From the NCBI GenBank assembly GCA_018401435.1, contig JAGYJW010000060.1:1-35218 (forward strand): DNA of 35,218 bases, read 5' to 3'. This DNA is from Deltaproteobacteria bacterium. GTDB taxonomy: Bacteria; Myxococcota_A; UBA796; UBA2385. Every line of letters starts with the position of its first letter. Position 1 is the stretch's first letter. Positions 32,645 through 35,218 of this stretch are shown piece by piece. The position numbers and the translations under genes were made by a program. The notes beneath the pieces are model-generated. The model was not told where the DNA came from and did not search any database. It worked only from the letters and a program-made list of their open reading frames with translations.

Positions 32645-34213
32645 ATGTCCCGCCCACCGCGCCCGCTGCCACCCGCGCTGCTGCTGCTGGTCGACCTGCC
32701 CCTGGTCGCCCTCTCGGCGCTCATTCTCGTGCTGCTGGTGCAGACCGCCGGCGGGCGGCTCTTCCACCCCTACGACCTGGAGTGGATGGAGGGCGGCATG
32801 CTGGTGCATGCCCTGCGGGTGCAGCAAGGGCTGCCCCTCTATGTACAGCCCAGCGCTGACTTCGTGCCCTTCATCTACCCGCCGCTCTACCATTGGCTGG
32901 TGGCGGCCCTCGGCCTGCCCATGGGCCTGGGCTATGGCGTGGGGCGCTGCATCTCGCTGGTGGGCACCCTGCTGGGGGCCGGGGCCCTGGCCACCGCCGT
33001 CCGCCTGGAGGGCGGCAAGGGCGCCTGGATCAGCGCGCTGGGGGCGGCCGCCCTCTTCCTCAGCACCTATGACGAAGCCGGCGCCTTCTTCGACCTGGTG
33101 CGCATTGACGGCCTGCTGATCGCCCTGGTGGGCTGGTCGCTGCTGGCGGTCCGGTGGGGCTGGCTGCGGTCGGGCGGCCTGCTGCTGGTGCTGGCCTACC
33201 TGACCAAACACAACGCCGCGATCTTCGGCCTGCCCTGCCTGATCTGGCTGTGGCGCAGCCAGGGCAGGGGCCCCGCGCTGCGCTATGCCCTGTGGAGCGT
33301 GCTGCCGGCCCTGCTGGCCACAGCGGCCCTGCAGCTCGAAGGCGACGGCCTCTTCCTCACCTACCTGCTCGGCGTGCCGGCCCACCACGCCTTCGTCTTC
33401 GAGCGCTTCTGGAAGGGAGCGCCCATGGAGCTGATGGGGGCGATGCCGTGGGCCCTGGGCCTGATCCTGCTGCCCGCCCTGGGCTGGAGTGCCCGACAGG
33501 GCGGCCTGCACGCGGGCCACCGTTTTTGGGCCGGGCAGGGGGCGGTCGCCATCCTGATCTGCATGATCATGCGGGGGCACGGGGGCGGCTACCTCAACGT
33601 GTTGATTCCAGCATTGTGGGCCTTGTCCCTATGGGTTGGACTGTCGATGGAGATGTTGCGCGGCGCATTCTTCGGGAGACCGCAGCGGGCCCTGGCCGTG
33701 CGCGGGGCGACGGTGCTGGTCCTCTCGGCCCAGCTCTTCGCGGGCCGCTGGGACCCGGCCAGCTACCAGCCCACCGCGGCCGATCGCGAGGCCGGAGATC
33801 GGCTGGTACAGCGCATTGCCGAGGTTGATGGCGAAGTGTGGGCGCCGTGGTCCCCCTGGCTGGTCCACCAGGCCGGAAAGAAGCCCGGCTTGCACCTGAT
33901 CGGTCTGTGGGATGTGGACGACAAGCAGGGGCCCCTCTACGACGGGGTCCTCGCGATTGACGCCGAGGTCCGCAGCGCCCGATGGGCGGTCATCCTCACC
34001 GCCAACGACAACCTGGGCCACGGGCTGAAAGACGCCTATCGCAAGGCCGAAAATGTCCGTCCAGCGGGCAATCGCATGGCCATGAAGACCGGCTGGCGCG
34101 TGCGGCCGGCGAGCTTCTGGCGGCCCCGGGACAGCGCGCCCAGCCCAGAGGGGACCTCGGTCGAGAGCGGCGCGGCCCCGGCCGAGGGGGCGGAACCCGA
34201 CCCGCTGCCCTGA
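32645..34213 (+). CDS. GT-C membrane glycosyltransferase (PMT/ArnT-like)
   Basis: ATG 32645, 56 bases from the divergent QueG-like gene; 522 residues. After a first helix (LLLLVDLPLVALSALILVLLV), the first outer loop has HPYDLEWMEGGMLVHALRV, with Asp and Glu placed as the catalytic DxE-type acid pair of GT-C enzymes, and PLYVQPSADFVPFIYPPLYHW. About ten helices follow. The last 130 residues are soluble (EVWAPWSPWLVHQ; LWDVDDKQGPLYDG) and end in an acidic Ser/Pro tail. Such enzymes move sugars from polyprenyl-phosphate donors to lipid or protein outside the inner membrane. Acceptor and sugar are unknown. Confidence 0.85.
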   Translation: MSRPPRPLPPALLLLVDLPLVALSALILVLLVQTAGGRLFHPYDLEWMEGGMLVHALRVQQGLPLYVQPSADFVPFIYPPLYHWLVAALGLPMGLGYGVGRCISLVGTLLGAGALATAVRLEGGKGAWISALGAAALFLSTYDEAGAFFDLVRIDGLLIALVGWSLLAVRWGWLRSGGLLLVLAYLTKHNAAIFGLPCLIWLWRSQGRGPALRYALWSVLPALLATAALQLEGDGLFLTYLLGVPAHHAFVFERFWKGAPMELMGAMPWALGLILLPALGWSARQGGLHAGHRFWAGQGAVAILICMIMRGHGGGYLNVLIPALWALSLWVGLSMEMLRGAFFGRPQRALAVRGATVLVLSAQLFAGRWDPASYQPTAADREAGDRLVQRIAEVDGEVWAPWSPWLVHQAGKKPGLHLIGLWDVDDKQGPLYDGVLAIDAEVRSARWAVILTANDNLGHGLKDAYRKAENVRPAGNRMAMKTGWRVRPASFWRPRDSAPSPEGTSVESGAAPAEGAEPDPLP

Positions 34214-34217
34214 GCGC

Positions 34218-34697
34218 TCAGCGGCCGGTGTCGGCCACCCAGCCCACGGGGTAGACCTCGACGGGAATCTCGATCAGCTGCTGCTCTCCGTCGTTGCTCT
34301 GAACGCGGATCTTCCCGGTCACCATTTCATTCTCGGACAGGGTGGCGACCACCGTAAACTCGCGTTCGACCCCGGCCGCAAGGTTGAGGGTGTCGTCATA
34401 GGGCTCCATATAGAGCACGCCACCCCCGGTATTGGCCAGATCCACATCGTAGAGGCGCAGGGTGCCGTCCCCCACGCTGCGAATGGTGAAGGTGCCGGCC
34501 TTGGAGACCGCCGGGTTCCCCTCATAGGCGACCTCGTCGATGACCACCACCGCGGGGTCGATCTCCATCGCAGCCGTGCCTTCGTCCTCGTTGGTGGGCT
34601 CATCGGTGGTGCCAAAGCCCTGTTCGCCCTGGCTGCAGGCAGAAAGCGGGAGGGCGAGGCCGAGCAGCAAGCAGGGGAGGGGCGCGGTGCGAGGCAT
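34218..34697 (-). CDS. Lipoprotein with ASH/choice-of-anchor-like domain
   Basis: ATG 34697 with GGAG eight bases upstream; 159 residues. The signal ends in LPLSAC (Cys21), followed by an acidic linker (TTDEPTNEDEG). The rest is an immunoglobulin-like domain: VVVIDEVAYEGNP, KAGTFTIRSVGDGTLRLYDV, GVEREFTVVATL, GKIRVQSNDGEQQLIEIPV. That run of strands is the ASPM-SPD-2-Hydin (ASH) type common in secreted proteins of Myxococcota. It probably sits on the outer membrane and binds other surface parts. It converges with the GT-C gene, four bases between stops. Confidence 0.88.
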   Translation of the reverse strand: MPRTAPLPCLLLGLALPLSACSQGEQGFGTTDEPTNEDEGTAAMEIDPAVVVIDEVAYEGNPAVSKAGTFTIRSVGDGTLRLYDVDLANTGGGVLYMEPYDDTLNLAAGVEREFTVVATLSENEMVTGKIRVQSNDGEQQLIEIPVEVYPVGWVADTGR

Positions 34698-34725
34698 GAT
34701 CGGTCTCCGGTCGACGTCGGGACCG

Positions 34726-34731
34726 AGGATA
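34726..34731 (-). promoter_or_regulatory. Possible -10 element of the ASH lipoprotein
   Basis: TATCCT on the minus strand, 28 bases before ATG 34697, in the context GCTATCCTCGG. It matches the TAnnnT pattern before several other genes here. No -35 is recognisable. Confidence 0.3.
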
Positions 34732-34764
34732 GCGCGGGCATCCAAGATGCGGTAGCGGGCGCCC

Positions 34765-35190
34765 ATGCAGACGGCTCCCTCCCCGACCCCCAAGCTGCGC
34801 GCATTCTGGGTGGAGGTGCCCCGGGGCGCCTTCCTCAAGCGGGACCGGCAGGGGCACCTCGACTTTGTGGCGCCGCTGCCCTGCCCCTTCAACTATGGCT
34901 CCGACCCCGAGACCCCAAGCGCCGATGGCGAGGGGGTGGATGTGGTCGTCCTGGGTCGGCGCCGCGGCCGGGGCGACCAGGGGCGGCTGCCGCTGCGGGG
35001 CAGGGTGCGCTTTGTGGACCAGGGCCTGCAGGACGACAAGTTGATCCTGTCGGAGCGCCCCCTCCGCCGGCGGGACATCCTGCTGTTGCGGTGCTTTTTC
35101 CTGGGCTATGGCGCCGCCAAGGCGGCATCGGCCACCCTGCGGAGGCGGCCGGGCCCCACCCGCTTTCAGGGGCTGATACTCGAGCCTTGA
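34765..35190 (+). CDS. Divergent inorganic pyrophosphatase homologue (family I fold)
   Basis: 141 residues, shorter than the usual 165-180. Landmarks of soluble family I pyrophosphatase are in order: EVPRGAFLKRD (the RGS-xxK strand), PCPFNYGSDPETPSADGE (PFNYG-xIPxT), GVDVVVLG, RFVDQGLQDDKLI (VDxGxxDDK) and FFLGYGAAK (FxxYK). The metal signature D-G-D-P-x-D reads D54-G-E-G-V-D59: the central Asp is Glu and Pro is Gly. The DDK acids (90-92) are kept. It may be an active but altered hydrolase of pyrophosphate in the cytoplasm, or a related protein with another substrate. The stop is 28 bases before the window end. Confidence 0.8.
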   Translation: MQTAPSPTPKLRAFWVEVPRGAFLKRDRQGHLDFVAPLPCPFNYGSDPETPSADGEGVDVVVLGRRRGRGDQGRLPLRGRVRFVDQGLQDDKLILSERPLRRRDILLLRCFFLGYGAAKAASATLRRRPGPTRFQGLILEP

Positions 35191-35218
35191 GCGGACGACG
35201 CCGAATCTCGCCCCCTTC

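Overview
The window is GC-rich (roughly 70% by eye) and densely coded on both strands. Signs of its source are lipoproteins with long Asp-Thr (DTDTD) stalks behind a lipobox, a Ycf46-type AAA ATPase, a tandem HD-GYP protein and a large surface-glycan locus. Together these suggest a Gram-negative bacterium of the old deltaproteobacterial group, most likely Myxococcota or a relative. That assignment is an inference from gene style; there is no rRNA marker here.

Layout. 1-3551: the end of an unknown gene, a DTD-stalk lipoprotein and a polytopic membrane protein, the last two broken by single-base frameshifts. 3584-13643: a surface-polysaccharide locus with two sulfotransferases of different subtype, a GT2 glycosyltransferase, an extended SDR nucleotide-sugar epimerase/dehydratase, a WecG/TagA-type GT26, a class V PLP enzyme, a Wzx-like flippase and UDP-GlcNAc 2-epimerase. 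The 2-epimerase makes UDP-ManNAc, the usual donor class for GT26 enzymes, so the two fit one pathway; the sulfotransferases suggest the product may be sulfated. 13721-16078: a frameshifted lipoprotein, an intact small lipoprotein and a decayed paralogue of it. 16227-18273: thiG, then an ORF that looks like half a ThiE/TenI barrel joined in frame to a patatin domain lacking its oxyanion loop. 18345-22537: a tight operon of ABC-2 polysaccharide-export permease, GT-C/YfhO-like membrane protein and Ycf46-like ATPase. 22577-24668 (minus): three Tad-type pseudopilin/TadG-like genes with ATGA overlaps. 24830-26224 (minus): an HD-GYP family protein. 26325-28962 (minus): two tandem paralogous Tyr- and Asp-rich lipoproteins. 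29028-30773: pssA and gpsA, divergent phospholipid genes. 30833-35190: a class II aldolase with an unusual C-terminal tail, a QueG-like Cys-rich protein, a GT-C glycosyltransferase, an ASH-domain lipoprotein and a divergent inorganic pyrophosphatase homologue.

The dominant theme is the cell envelope: glycan synthesis, modification and export, many lipoproteins, phospholipid head groups and Tad-like secreted subunits. The items most worth a second look are the ThiE/TenI-patatin chimera, the aldolase whose tail resembles a microcompartment encapsulation peptide, the tandem Tyr-rich lipoproteins, and the concentration of frameshifts in surface-protein genes, which may be sequencing error or real decay. 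No tRNA, rRNA, CRISPR array, insertion sequence or phage gene was seen, and no gene-free stretch exceeds 300 bases.
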